64,000 nucleotides of DNA from Calycina herbarum (taxonomy: Eukaryota; Ascomycota; Leotiomycetes; Helotiales; Pezizellaceae): the NCBI GenBank assembly GCA_001414485.1, contig LLEY01000006.1:248001-312000 (forward strand), written 5' to 3'. The translations under genes were made by a program, and so were the position numbers. Positions within the stretch are counted from its first letter, which is position 1. Each line of letters starts with the position of its first letter. This document shows, piece by piece, positions 25,519-39,723 of this stretch. The notes beneath the pieces were generated by a model, which was given only the letters and a program-made list of their open reading frames with translations, did not search any database and was not told the DNA's origin.

Positions 25519-27467
25519 TACGGTGTCATCTCTTCGCATCATTCAAGTCACTTCGCCAACAAAATACAAAACTCCTCACTCCATCGCCAATCCTCACCAA
25601 AGGTCCTTGTGCGACACGAATTTGAAGCTGTTATACGCCTGACGATCTTGCTTCGACAAAATCGAACCGAATCTTTGGAGGGATAGGAAGGATCTTGCCA
25701 GCTCTAAAGAGCATCTTCCATTCACAAAGTACCTTCTTGGGGGAAACCTAGAATTTACGAGTGTTGGAAGTAACAACAGAGGTGTTATTTGCATCGCTAT
25801 TACAGCTTCCGAGGAAAGAAAATACCAAAACTTGAACCAAAACTTTAGAAGTGTCCACTTCATCTCCTATTCTGTGACTTGATCAAACTTGCAGATTGAA
25901 GAGCAAAGAATAGCAGGCGAAACCCAAAATTGGTAACCTAAAACAAAAATAACTTGATTCCCTCGGTATTCCTGAAAAACATTACCACAAAGTAGGAGAA
26001 AAGGGTGTTCGTAGACCCCTGCTACGGGCAATCACTTGCCTTTTTTTCTCGTAAGTTGTAACCTCAACCCCTCAGCCCCTGTCTCTCGATCTGTTCTTTG
26101 CCAAATTCTTACTCTTTCCAAATCTTAAGCCGGCCTTCTCTGGAACTCAACTCTGAGCGAGAAGGTCAGTAATTCCACACTTTTCCTCCCCAATTCCTAT
26201 TAGTACTTCCCATCTTCCATATTATGATAAAAATTATCACCGAGAACCCTTCTGCCTCTGCATCACTCCCCATCTCTCATAAAACTTCTCTCTTTTTCTC
26301 TAAATTGACTTTCCTCGTCAGCCATCCTCTCATGAAGTCTCCTCAAACTCAACCAAACAAATTCTCTTTCCAAGTTTCTTGCCGTAATTATTTTAGCTTA
26401 AAGCACAAGTCTTTGAACTCACGTACCGGCGTATCAAATGAGTAGAGTAAAGTAGGAAAGAATCTCGATCCTAGTATTCCAATTCTATAGGTAAATCTTC
26501 TCGAGCGAGGGTTTTTAAAGATCTTGCTTTTTGTTAAAGCTTCTATTCCTGTACCTGCATAATGTAGTAAGTACCCGGCTCCCCCTACTTCAGAGTTTCA
26601 GCTTTATCAGAAGTCATCAAGGCTTTATGATCAAACAAGAAGTTAAGAACTAGGCGGTCATGTTGTTGACATTGATATTGAGAAGCTTAAGCCCCCAGTG
26701 GACAATAAAAGCGGTCGTAATCAAGTACCTTTACATCCGACACGACAGAATCCAACTTAGATAATTAGATCAATTAAAGTTGATCGTTCCAAATATCTAG
26801 CTAGGGAGAAATTTGGGGAAAACTTGACGTTAACTTCTTGCTTCTTTGTGAGAGAAAACTCGGGGGCAGCTTGATAATCAATATCACGTGACTATATCTT
26901 CAATTTATTATGTTTTTCGATTGCTTTTATGCTCAGAGTACTAAGTTGCATGAGTGCAAAGCATGAATATGTAAAATATTGCTTTAGCAAGTTGAAGGAG
27001 GCTTTATTTGTAGAAGTGATGTTGATGGGATTTTAGCGAGCTCGCAATGGACAGTAAAAGTGGCTTCAGGTTTCATACCTGCCTACCCAGCTCATTGTTC
27101 TAATTTTCTAGGACAATTCGAGTACATTCTTCTAAAAGATTAAACTGTTAAGCCCCTTTTTCAAACATCGAAGCTTGTATTGAACCTGATGGTAAGTAAA
27201 TCACATGCCGGATAAATCGATGCTGACCCATGAACGGACATCCGATCAAGGATCCCAATCCTCCCGAATTGCACCGAATATCGATCCCCGATATCAACTT
27301 CCTCGATGCCCACCAACACAAGCAAAATAAAGCTATCCTCTATAACAAGTCCAAACCCGTGATATCGCAAAACCTAGATCTCATTCAAGAAAACCAAAAC
27401 AACAAGAAATTCACACTCCACAATCTCTCATTCAACCCCACCAACAAATCACACCAACTAAATAACC
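25519..27467. other. Large intergenic region before FSH1-like gene
   Basis: About 1.95 kb with no supported gene. Pyrimidine-rich tracts occur at about 26030-26400. Overlapping open frames at 25594-25881 on both strands have no ATG or splice context that I trust. A CACGTG lies near 26886. Confidence 0.4.
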
Positions 27468-28263
27468 ATGCCCCTCCCAAGAATAGCCTTCTTCCACGGC
27501 GGCGGCTCAAACAGCACCATCTCCTCCATCCAATGCTCCCAAGTATCCGGAATCCTAGAACACGAATTCGAATTCATATTCTTCGACGCACCCTTCCAAC
27601 GAGGCGCGGGACCCGGGATTCTCCCCGCTTTCGCTGATAAAATGTATACACCCTACCGTACCTGGTTCACCACCTCCTCAGATGGAAAAGAAGTAGGCGA
27701 CGGAGGGGGGTTTCTTGAAGCGGGGGATGGAGAGGATGGGGTCGAGAGGGTTTGGGAGTTGATGAGGAAAGCCGGGGGTGGGTTTGTGGGGGTTATGGGG
27801 TTTAGTCAGGGGACGAGGATAGCTGGGGGATTACTTTTGGATCAGCAGAAGAGGAAGGAGGGGGGTTTTAAGAATGAAGGGGAGGAGTTGAGGTTTGGGG
27901 TTATGTGTATGGGTGGTGGTGCTCCCATGGTTTCGGCGATTTCTCGTGGTTTGACCCCCCTTTCTTTACCCTTCTTGTGTGTGGATATTGGGTTCAAGCT
28001 GTTGTTGGAATTTAGTCAAACTAATTATGGATGCAGATGGCTCCGAAAAACTCGACTTAATAACGATACCAACTCTTCATCTCCATGGTCTCAAAGATCC
28101 AAATCTAACCAATGGTCGTAAAATGTTTTCTGAGCACTACGCCAAGGACAACGCAAAGTTACTTGAAATCGACTATCATCATGCAATGCCCTGGACTAAA
28201 AAAGATGTCATGGCATTTGTTGGTCAGATCAGAGACTTATGGGCTTCGGTCAGGGATGAGTGA
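27468..28263 (+). CDS. FSH1-family serine hydrolase
   Basis: Two exons (27468-27948 and 28037-28263) give 708 nt, encoding 235 residues. The alpha/beta-hydrolase fold is clear: RIAFFHGGGSN at the N-terminus, the nucleophile elbow GFSQG (about residue 110), the acid in LHGLKDPN and the catalytic histidine in DYHHAMPW. The triad is therefore complete. The family (FSH1/OVCA2-like) comprises small cytosolic hydrolases, in fungi sometimes found in secondary metabolite clusters, but no such cluster is seen here. The intron donor is GTTTGA, weaker than its neighbours. Choosing G|AT across the join gives SRDGSEKLDL as expected. The coding strand at 27690-27960 is strikingly G-rich. Confidence 0.87.
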
Positions 28264-29210
28264 GAGGTTATCAACGTGGAGGAGATTCTTTTCTTGGTAA
28301 ATATAGAACTTGTTATGTAAAGGCTTGTCGAGCTTCTTTCTTGTGGCTATGCATAGAGGAGATGGAAGGATTGCTTGTTTCTGAGGGCTCAGATTTACGA
28401 AGAGATGGACTCCAGGGATAGATTTTTATGCAGAATGAAGATAAACGAGGATACAGATTTACGATGAGATAGATAAATGATATGGCGACGAAGAATCGCT
28501 TTCTAAGCAGCTTTAGAAGGCCACTTCAGTGATAGGGAGTGCAGTCGCCATATAGAGTACTCGCGGAATACATATCATGATACAATTATACCGTGTACTA
28601 GATATTCAACAACAATTTTGATCACTTGTTCTTTTACAACTGTTTTTATAAGAATAAGCTTCGCTTAACCCAACTTATTCGAACCCTGTAGGATAACTGA
28701 GCTAATTTTCCGAGTCTTCGTTGAAGAATTGAGGGAGTATATTCTACTTTTGACAAGTTACTAATTCTTGCGCTAATGGAAGAAAGATGTGTGACCAGCG
28801 CTGCGGGAAACTATTCCCAAAACCGGGATAAGGCCAAAAGTGAGATGGGAATAAAAAGGGGAAGAGGGATTTCAAAGCTTAGAGGAGATTGCTAAGAAAA
28901 CCTTGAGAAAAGTGATTTCTTGAATGGGAAAGGGACAACACTCCTGGAAGCGACCCGAAGCATCTCACTTCATCCCGAAAGCACAAAAAGATACCGACAC
29001 AATAAAAGTATATATAGAACCCCCCAGATTTTACACTAACAAATTAAACAGGGCTGGTATACGCATCCAAGATCGGCCTGCCAACAAAAAAAACCAAGTA
29101 TCTAAGTATAAGAACAGCCATAGATCAATGTACTCCTCACTCCTTCGTCCAACATCTCTATTCAAATCTCCAACTCAAACTTCAACGCATTCCTCCTTTG
29201 AGAGAGAAAT
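28264..29210. other. Intergenic between convergent FSH1-like and LITAF-like genes
   Basis: AT-rich 3' regions of two convergent genes. An open frame at 28924-29223 on the plus strand is polar, lacks a domain and overlaps the end of the LITAF-like gene, so I do not call it. Confidence 0.4.
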
Positions 29211-30154
29211 CTACTGGTGTTGATGAACATCAACACCGCCACTTCGATGCCAAGTAGCGAGTAAAACTCCACAGCTCCCACAGTTATGATCCACATTCTT
29301 GAATCCATCAACCACATAAGGAACCCAACAGAAGAACCAAGTCAAACAGCAAAGTCCAACTGCCCATCCACTATTCATCAATTAGCCCCCCTTCTCACTT
29401 ATCAAACGCGAGGTAGGATATCAACATACTGTGTATAATTCCCCGCCAAAAAGCTAATCCTCGTCATCTGCCGTTGCCCACAAGCAGGACAATCAACCGG
29501 CGCCGGACTCCGTCCCAAACTCGCAAGCGGCGTAACATTCTGATATGTTCTCTGCCCCTGGGCTCCTCCTGGAGCTGCTACACCAGCTTGCTGACCAGGT
29601 TGTCCAGTTTGTTGCATCGGAATACCCGTTTGTGGGTGTCCTGGTTGGCCAGGGATGCCGGGTGATTGTTGCATATAGACGACTTGGGGTTGTTGGGGGA
29701 TTCCTTGTGGACTGGCTTGTTGCATCTGAGGATGTTGGCCTTGGGGTTGCTCGAAGTATTGTTGTTGTCTGAAACGAGAGGATGTGTTAGTGGTTTGAGT
29801 ACAGGGAATTGTACGTGAGACGGGATCTTTATAGAAGTCGTATAGGGTGACGGAGGCTGATTTGAAAACCAGAAGAGAAGGATATTGCGACCAAGTGTGG
29901 GTGAGATTGCTCGTGGCTCGTATACTGAACAAATCGCAAACCAGGAGATGGATTTCTGAAATTGGGATAAACTCACGGCTGACTCTGTCCAGTTTGCTGG
30001 TATTGGAGAGGACTTGGGGTAGGAAGTTGCGCTGGAGGTGCTCCTGGGGGTGGTTGAGCACTGTATTCAGGCACCGCTTCTTGTAAGTTAGTTGAATTTC
30101 CCCCAATTCAGTAGAAGTTGCAAACTCACGCTTTTGATCCCAAGTAGCAGCCAT
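29211..30154 (-). CDS. LITAF-like zinc-ribbon membrane-associated protein
   Basis: Four exons (30130-30154, 29977-30079, 29430-29768, 29211-29370) sum to 627 nt, encoding 208 residues. The first 125 residues are Gln/Pro/Gly-rich (QPPPGAPPAQLP and GIPMQQTGQPGQQAG), like fungal LITAF proteins with PPxY-type flexible heads. The LITAF domain has its first knuckle at DCPACGQRQ, a hydrophobic in-plane membrane anchor (WAVGLCCLTWFFCWVPYVV) and its second knuckle at HNCGSCGVLLATWH. It is expected on the cytosolic face of endosomal or vacuolar membranes in trafficking. The intron inside the domain (29371-29429) must be removed, otherwise the second zinc knuckle is lost and the frame ends at DILPRV. 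The third-exon acceptor leaves a 208-nt intron, longer than usual. Confidence 0.88.
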
Positions 30155-31745
30155 TTTGAATTGTGATTTCCGCGTAGTAAAATCGGTCGACAAGTTCAAT
30201 TGCAGCTCGTAAAAGAAGAACTCAGAAAATAAAATTTGCAAAGAAGTAACCAAAAAATCTGGCGACGCCCCCTCATTATGAACCCATCCAACCTCCCCCC
30301 CCCAAACCCTTCATCTCCCCCATATCTCGCTGTACAGCCCCAGTCATTGGACGCGAGGGGGCTGGTGGGCTGGTGGGCTGAAGCTCTGGACCAAGAGGCG
30401 TAGAAGGCTCCCAATAACAAACGTGCTTGGCATCAAATCTGCCAGTGGGAGGCACAATTCTTTTCTATTTCGAGACAGCTTGCTTCTGGCGTTGGACGAT
30501 CTCGCAGGCAATAGTCGACCAATATTGCTGCGCTGTAGAACGCCACACGGAAAGGAGCCAATCATGGGAGCTAAGCGAGGTGTTTTATGGATCGGAGAAA
30601 GGAGATAGGCTTCAGCCGCATTCTCCCAAGAGGGGCGTGGCTCTGCCCAAGTGACCCCGCGAGCTTTGTTCTTTATCGAGTCTGCCTTTCGGTAGCAGGA
30701 AGTCTAAATCGTTGGTTAGTAAGGATTCAACTCAAGAAAATACTGACGGTCAACTACTCACGAGTTATTCATGTTCATAACGAAAAACCATCTGCATGTG
30801 GGTGAGTCCAGACGCCGTGTAACTCTATGTCTCAAATCATCCATCCACCCATCACTCACCCGCCCCCGGTCCCGCATTTTTCTGCGATTTTCATCAAGTC
30901 AGCTCCGAACCACTGCATCAACTGAAAACGCAGAGAGCCTAGGAATCTCCAGGGTCAAATACAACAAAGATCTGCGGAAGTCGAAAATTCTTGATACGGA
31001 AATATTCCTCAAACAATCTCGACTTCAAAAGTTCTCTTTTTCACGTAGTTACCAGGAACAGGAAACTTGGTTGTTAATGCTGTGCCACCAAATCGTGCCG
31101 TGATTTCCAAATCATCCAATCACACCATTCCGTCGTATTTTCGGGCCCCAAAAAAGAAAGCATTTCGGTAGGAAGGCTATGCCAGGCTTACTATCATTGG
31201 TGCTAACGACCGAGTGCTGATGGTGTTTTGAGAGCCGAGACCTGATATTGACACCGATTTTGAGGACGGACGACTCTCCAATGAATACAGAAATGGTGAC
31301 CATAATTTCTCTGAGAAACTGTATGGGATCTAATTTGCCCCTAGCCTGAAGCACACATAAATGTTTTGTTCTATAAATGCTGCTGTGGTAGTGAGCTTGT
31401 AACTGAATCTGCCATCTTTGAAATAGTAAAAACATGTAGCCATTGAAAGACTAACCAGGTAAAATGGATACTGTAAAAACTCTCACGATTAAATATTATA
31501 TATTTGTCCCGTCTGCCGTAAATCCTCTCAAGGAAGGTATGGTCGACTGTGCCATCCATTCCCCATTTCATGAACCGTTATACACAGAAGGCGAACTCCA
31601 AGCCAGGCAGCACAGCCAACCTACGCCCTCAGAATCGCCATCTAACAAATTTCCAAACGCCACCAGATGTTATGTCGCATCCTCACACTGCAGAAAAATC
31701 CCCGTTACCAATCCTACCAATCGCCTTTCCTCTCGCTGCATATCC
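30155..31745. other. Intergenic, no supported gene
   Basis: About 1.6 kb. It includes a short tandem GGCTGGTGGGCT repeat near 30360-30380 and several overlapping open frames of 60-120 codons on both strands, none with a recognisable domain. No RNA gene is recognised. Confidence 0.4.
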
Positions 31746-32841
31746 TCAATCCCTCTTCCCCATTCCCCAACCATTTCCAACCCCATATGCCAGCGGCGTC
31801 GCGCCACCAAGACCCTTCTGTCGGTCTCTAATCCGTTTAGGAAGCACCACACCCCAAAACCAAACCGTCACAATACTAGCTCCAGCCCCCGCACTAACCA
31901 AGCAATAAAATGCGGTGCTAACGTAGAAATGACCTCCCATGCCCGCCCATTGTACCTTTCCGTTCTCTCTTGGTAGAGCAGGAGTGGGAAACCATCTGAC
32001 TGAAAGTTGTAATGGTAAAGGGTCTCCAATAACGAGTTTCTTCGTGAGGGCCGCAGGTCCAGTAGTGTGCGAGAGAGGGGAGGTGGAATATGCGGCGCCG
32101 GAATCGATAACGCCGGAATCGTGGGGATGGAGATGGTGTTTTGGTGTTGAGTGGATGAGGATATTGAGATGGGTTGAGATATGGAGATGTGAGAGTTGGA
32201 GAGTGCCTGCGAGGGCGAATATTAGGGGCACGTATTCTTGTGCGGCCGGAGGATGGTCTTTATGGTGAACGGTAGGCTCTGGTCTGGAGGGGATTCGACA
32301 GGAGAGAGGCGCATCGTTATGGATGTAGAATTCGAGGAGGTGGAAGAAGGGGTCTGTAATAAGAGGTATGGTACAGTTCATCTCTGCGCCGGAATTCATT
32401 AGTAGATATCCTGTCGCAAGTTGGGGGGGAAAACATACCCTCTTCAACTCCATATCGCAACTCCAATGGTTTCCCAGTTTCGCTGCATACCGGGAAGGGT
32501 ATATACTCCAATTCATTCTTCTCATTCGAAATATGCTCCCCAGTGTCACTGCCAAACAACCTGTCAGCATATCTCCCATTACACAGAGCTTCCTAGACTT
32601 TCGGTCCACATTCCAAAACGATACAGGAACATCCCAGCTCCCCGGCACACAGTAGAGAAAAAGGGCCAACCTACATGCTTCTATTCAAGCAGCTAACTTC
32701 AATTGGCGCTCCATAATGATAGCTCGGCAAGGGAATGTTGGCGTGCTCCGCGGCCCTCACTTCACCCACTAATCCGAGCTCGAGGCCGAACAAAAAGAGG
32801 CATATCAACGGAAAGGAAAGAACCGGAAACCGTAACGACAT
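31746..32841 (-). CDS. Secretory-pathway membrane protein of unknown function
   Basis: Three exons (32675-32841, 32439-32548, 31746-32383) sum to 915 nt, encoding 304 residues. A signal peptide is clear (MSLRFPVLSFPLICLFLFGL, probably cut after VRA). A lumenal region follows with HYGAPIEVSCLNRS, then EYIPFPVCSETGKPLEL, then EMNCTIPLITDPFF, including sequons NRS and NCT. A C-terminal transmembrane segment lies near FYVSTAFYCLVSAGAGASIVTVWFWGVVLP, before a basic cytosolic tail. Paired cysteines and the type I topology suggest an ER, Golgi or plasma membrane protein. I have the impression it is conserved in fungi but cannot name a family. The first intron (126 nt) is the least certain join, chosen because it gives NRSIDTGEHISNE in frame. 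Confidence 0.75.
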
Positions 32842-33250
32842 CGTATTTTCCTCAAGTCCCAAAGACTAGTATATGCGCATGTCGTGGTTGTGGAGAACCT
32901 CAAAACTGAAAGGACAGTTTGGTTATCATTTTGCCTTATTAGAGCTCAATGGTTCCAAGTTGCCAAGCCGCTGAGTGAACGCTAGCCTGGAAGAAGATCC
33001 TCCACGTGAGAATGACAGCCTTTACGATGTAGACAATAATTATCCTACAACTCTCGGACAAGCGAATTGCGATTTGTTTCCAGTAGGAGGGAAAGAGGCG
33101 ACTAGTGATTTGTTCATCATATTTCATTTCTTCTATGTTATTCATCAAGCATCGGAAAATCCATCCGGAATCATTCCTTCTACACCATCGTCCTTCTACA
33201 CCGGCCTTTTGTTACCACGCTACCATTCTCGCAATTACACCTTCAACTAC
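32842..33250. other. Intergenic spacer
   Basis: A 409-bp gap between the start of the membrane protein gene and the stop of pgi1. It must include the promoter of the former and the 3' region of the latter. No other feature is seen. Confidence 0.5.
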
Positions 33251-35020
<1,770 letters not shown>

Positions 35021-36111
35021 GTTGTCTGATTTGTATTGGTTTTGGTTTTGGTCTTGGTTTGGGGAAGGCAGAGGAGGCTCGTTTTATCTTCAGTGACAAA
35101 CGGAGATGTCTCGACAGATTGGTTTCTTTTGTTGGGGTCTGCGTCTCCGGGACGAGCGGGAGCTGGATTCGGGCGGGTTGGTAGATTTCTGCGAGATATT
35201 GACTGCAGAAAGTGTAATTGTTAGCAAGGTTTCCAATTCTTTCCAACTTCAGAGCGTGGAAATCATGTTCAGGTGGTATGTTGTACAGCTGTGGCTGGGA
35301 GGTAGCTGATAGGTGGTCGGGTGCCAACAACCCCGCACCTCCCAGATTCTACCCCTCAACGCCAGCTCTCAAGGCCGCTCCAGGAATGTTGGAAGTAAAA
35401 GGTGATGTACCTTTGAGTATGAGACAATATTGGTGGTGCGAGTGTTTTTTGCAAGAGAATTGAGGGTTGAAGGAGCTCGGGGAGCAAGAAGATAAATGAG
35501 ACAACAACTGTGACGTTCCGGGTGGAGTGGAAGTACGGAGACATAAAAGCACCCCACCTTGAAAATATGATTAAGCACACCTGCAGTTTCTACGTCTGGA
35601 TTTGTCGGAGAGAAATGGAGACATTCAAGATTTTCACGCTGCCCATGTGCCATGCAATGCCATGCCCACCGTGACGCTGAATTGAAGTTTCTCCGGTAAT
35701 AATGTGGAATATGATAGAATAAAGGGGTCTAATCGAGCCCAGCCGCCAACCTTCTTACTCATGGTGGGGGTTGGACGCTGATTTCTAACGGTGATGGATA
35801 ATCAAGAACACTCAAATTTTTCAAATGCAGTAGTCAACACATTGCTTCTATGTAAGTAGTTACGTTTTGCACCGCTCGCCCATAAAGTGACCAAGGTACT
35901 TCTCCAGCCGCCATAAAAATCCATCCATTCAACGCCGCAATCACAATCACGAAAGAAAGTAGCTCCCTGTCTCTACAGGGAATAATTGCTATTGCCATTG
36001 CCAGGCAACCAACCAGCCCAGATAATCTGACGGAGCAATGTTCAACTCCACGTACCGAGATCTCATATCTTCATATTCGTCGTAGGTCAATGGGCCAGCC
36101 CAGATAATCAA
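35021..36111. other. Intergenic, pgi1 promoter and sch9 3' region
   Basis: About 1.1 kb holding the pgi1 promoter and leader. Open frames at 35349-35653 on the minus strand are low-quality and overlap each other. No gene is seen. Confidence 0.45.
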
Positions 36112-38298
36112 TCACCTATTATCCTGAACACTGCCAAATGAGGGGTCCTTGATACTTCCTCCCCCATCACCAAGACCTGCAACAGGTCGATTGTAAGACC
36201 AGCCAGTGAATTGTTGTTGCATAGTTTGTGAGAGCAAAGGGCCATCTACAAGGGAATCTGTAGGTACCTCTCCGGTAAACTCAATATCGAAGTTTGCGGT
36301 GTCCAGAGCACCAGTCTATGTGAAGTCAGTAAGTAAATACTCGTTCTGGGCCAACAATTGAAAAACTTACCACATTGGGCTTGAAAGTTGGCTCGTATTT
36401 ACGCTGGAGAAGCTTGCGCCAGTCAATGCTGTGGAAGAAGGGGTGTGCTTTGATCTCAGATGCACCATTGGCTCCTAGTCTTTGGTCGGGCTTGCGATTG
36501 AGAAGCTTGGTGAGGAGATCCTTAGCAGATGGAGGAACAATCTCTGGTCCAGGGAAGTGAAGAGGCTCCGACAAGATCTTTCTGTACATCTCATTGGTGT
36601 TCTCGTCATAAAAAGGTGGTAGACCAGTCAACATCTCGTATAGTAGAACACCGAGAGTCCACCAATCAACCGTTTTGGTATAACCGTTACCCAAGAGAAG
36701 TTCAGGAGCTAGGTACTCTGGTGTTCCACAGAACGTGTTGGTTCGGTCCTCATCCTTCATATCCAATTTGCAGAGACCAAAATCGCAGAGCGCGATATGC
36801 CCAGAGTAATCGAGGAGGATGTTTTCAGGCTTCAAATCTCGGTAAATGACGTTAAAACCGTGCAAACACTCCAAAGCACACAGGAGCTCTGCTGTGTAGA
36901 ATCTTGATCGGTTGATATCGAAACGCTGTTCCTTTTGGAGGTGATGGAACAATTCTCCTCCGTTGACAAATGCCAAAACGAAGTAGAGTTTCTCAGGAGA
37001 TTGGAACGTGAACTTGAGAGGGACAATAAAGGGGTTATTGATTTGGGAGAGGACGGATCGTTCGGCGAGGGTATGTGCGACTTCGGATCGGGAGATGATG
37101 TGAGCTTTTCGAATAGTCTTGAGAGCGTAAATTCGTTGGGTATCCTTTTTCTTTACTTGCATGACCTTTCCAAAGCTTCCTTTTCCAACCACCTTCAACA
37201 AGTCGAAATCCTCAATCTTCAAAGATCTTGTTCTGTTCTCGACATACTCGACACCAATTCGAAGCTTACCTGTTCCATATGTAATGTCCAACCACTCCGT
37301 TCCGCTAAGACCAAGGGATTTTTCTTTCAATTGCCATTCTGCAGCGGCCTTTTCCCTGTCCTTCTTGCCCAATTTCGGATCTTCGACGTATTTATGGGCT
37401 TCTTCGAACCGAGGGTTTATTCGAGTAACACCGAGGAAGATATCTTGACTCCGACCAGCTCCCGGGGGAGCGTTTGGATTTCGAAGATACAAATGCACGG
37501 CAAGCTCTGTGACTCTGGAAACATCAAACTTGTATGCAGTGTTGTCTCCAGCCCACAGAGGGTTCTCGGGGGTTCCTGCGACTGAGTTCACAAAAACTTG
37601 TAGCTTATCGAAATCTAAGAGAGCGTAAGGGAGATATTTGGAGGAAATTCGGCCGTGGTTTGTAGGAATTGCACCAAATCCACCTCCAGAAGTTTGTGGT
37701 CGTGTGCCTGCAAAAGATCCGGCAACGCTTCCTTGTTGCTGGGAGGAGCCAGGCCGTACGGATCCGGCAACACCAAAGCCATTGCTTTGGGAAAGTGAGT
37801 TTTGTTGATGCAAACTGAGGGTATTTTTGTACTGGTCGGGGAGGGAGAAGCCAGTGCCTTCGTGCAGGGTAACAATCAAGATACCTGGTCGCGGTGGTGC
37901 TGGAGGCTGTGTTGCTATGGCTTCAGAGGCAGCTGAGGATGTCAGTGAATGGCTGGCAGAGTTCAACACGTCTATACATACCGATACCATTGTCATTTGA
38001 GGGGTTGGTGGCAGTGCTGCCGGACTTTTCGTCTTTGGAGTCTGGAGTGATGGTCGAGGTGGATGGCGAACGAGAAAATGTGTTGGCGAGGGGGCCAAGG
38101 TGTGTCTCCTTGAGCTCTAGAAGGATAGATTATTTAGCATTGGCACAGGAAAGTATCAAGTGAGTGCTGTATTTGTCGAGTGCGCTGTCTGCGTGGAGTT
38201 TCACAACGCCGCGCAGGCGGGCACCCTCCAAAGGTACCACGGTAGTTTTAGAGGACCATAATGAAGCTAGACTCACTCTTGGTTAGGAAGCGAGACAT
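36112..38298 (-). CDS. sch9: AGC kinase SCH9 with C2 domain
   Basis: Four exons (38277-38298, 37982-38116, 36371-37932, 36112-36315) sum to 1923 nt, encoding 640 residues. The start is MSRFLTKKLKETHLGPL, as in fungal Sch9 homologs. A C2 domain covers about residues 70-250 (PGILIVTLHEGTGFSLP, then VFVNSVAGTPENPLWAG). The kinase domain is about 295-555: VVGKGSFGKVMQV, VIYRDLKPENILLD, CDFGLCKL, and activation-loop TNTFCGTPEYLAPELL with the PDK1-site threonine. The AGC tail, on the last exon, ends with the hydrophobic motif QFTGWSY preceded by a TDSLVDGP turn region. Sch9 is the S6K-like effector of TORC1, coupling nutrients to growth, stress resistance and, in pathogens, virulence. All regulatory sites are intact. 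Confidence 0.94.
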
Positions 38299-39723
38299 AT
38301 TGATGTTTTCGGGAGAGGTGGGAGGTAAGATATAGGGTGCGGGGGAGGGATGGAGCGTAGGATGTTGGTAATCGTTGATGTTGAGGGTACGACGAGACGA
38401 GTACCTTGGAAGGTGCGGTGACCAGAACCTTGCCCCGCCAAACTAGTGATGCTGGAGGATGTTGGAGTATGCGAGCGAGCGCAAGGTCGTGGCGTGGCTT
38501 CGAAGTATAGGGATGGGAGGAAGCCGGTTCAATCCAATCTTGAAGCTATTCGCAACTTCAGGTTGGGGGTGTGTAGGTGTAGGGTGGGCGTTGATGGTGA
38601 GGAGACCAGAATGCGCAGCACAAAGTACACAATGAGGTGTTGTGTTGGGTGTTGGGGAGCGCAGAGGCAAAAGGGGGACTTACTTGGGCTCGCAGCAGCG
38701 CAGCGCAGCGGCTTGGCTGAGGCTTCGGACTTAGCTTAGGCCTGACTCTCTTGAATGCCTGTGATTCCACGGGCCACGGAGCGTTGTTTAGGAAATCCGG
38801 CTGTGAAGATCATCTTGAGCTATTTAAATTTGTTTTTAAGTTGGTTTTATAATTCGTCCTCGTTCGTTCTAAATATAGGGCTCTTGGCCTGTTGAGTTGA
38901 AGATTCTGTATCAATATATTGAGACCTTCCTCAGGATGAGAGCCCGGTGTGCGAGTCCACGAGTATAGGTAGCCTCATATTGTACTTGTTAGGTAGCATT
39001 TATACAAAACGAATGTATTAGTGCTTTTAAATTCTGATACAGGAAGATCGAAAAACCCAAATGTATATTGTATCCTTATGTCATCTAATTCGTTGAAATA
39101 TGTCCCCAGGTCGGTCGCTTCACTACTAAACCTGACCTTGCATTATAGCAATTGCAATGTAATATGAGAAGAGTGCGAAGATACAGAGATCCTCCTGTTT
39201 GGTCCACCCAACCTGCCATTGGAAAGATAGCGTAGCTACCACCAGAAATCAATAAAGGGGTTGTTATTTATTGTTTTGAGTTTTAGGGGGGTACCAATGA
39301 CGCTTGGCTACACAATAAAGATAAAGTAGAAGTGAAATGAAAGGAATAATAAAAACTATGATAAAAGTATTCACTAGTAGGTTCTCCTCTGAATCAAACA
39401 TGACATCTGAATTAGTAAATGGTCAAGGTAAAGTAACAAAGAAGTTAAACCAAATTTCCCCCATACCAAAAGATAAACTCACGCCAAGAGTTCGGACAAC
39501 CAATAAAGTCTCGTCTCAACGACCCACCCTTTCAACCACCAAGTCTGAACTCACCAACATTCAACCCTTCATCAATGAAGGACTGATCACCACCGCCAAA
39601 TCACGAGCCACACATCAGATAGCCTCGCGCAAAGGGCAGGACCTCACGCTCGCCCTCTACACCACCAAGGTGAGCCACTCCAGCGTGGAAGGTGGCAAGG
39701 CGGCGGACGAGGAAGAGGACGAG
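38299..39723. other. Divergent spacer between sch9 and ada2
   Basis: This 1.4-kb region separates divergent starts. It includes a short CAGCAGCGCAGCGCAGCGG tandem stretch near 38690. The plus strand stays open in the ada2 frame from 39337 to the ada2 ATG; see the corresponding finding. No separate gene is seen. Confidence 0.45.

Noticed and set aside
25594..25881. Open frames on both strands after the F-box gene
   Set aside because: The plus-strand reading looks protein-like but has no ATG and no trusted splice join; the minus one lacks a domain.
31464..31976. 170-codon plus-strand frame
   Set aside because: Partly antisense to the C-terminal exon of the secretory membrane protein, whose splicing and topology are better supported.
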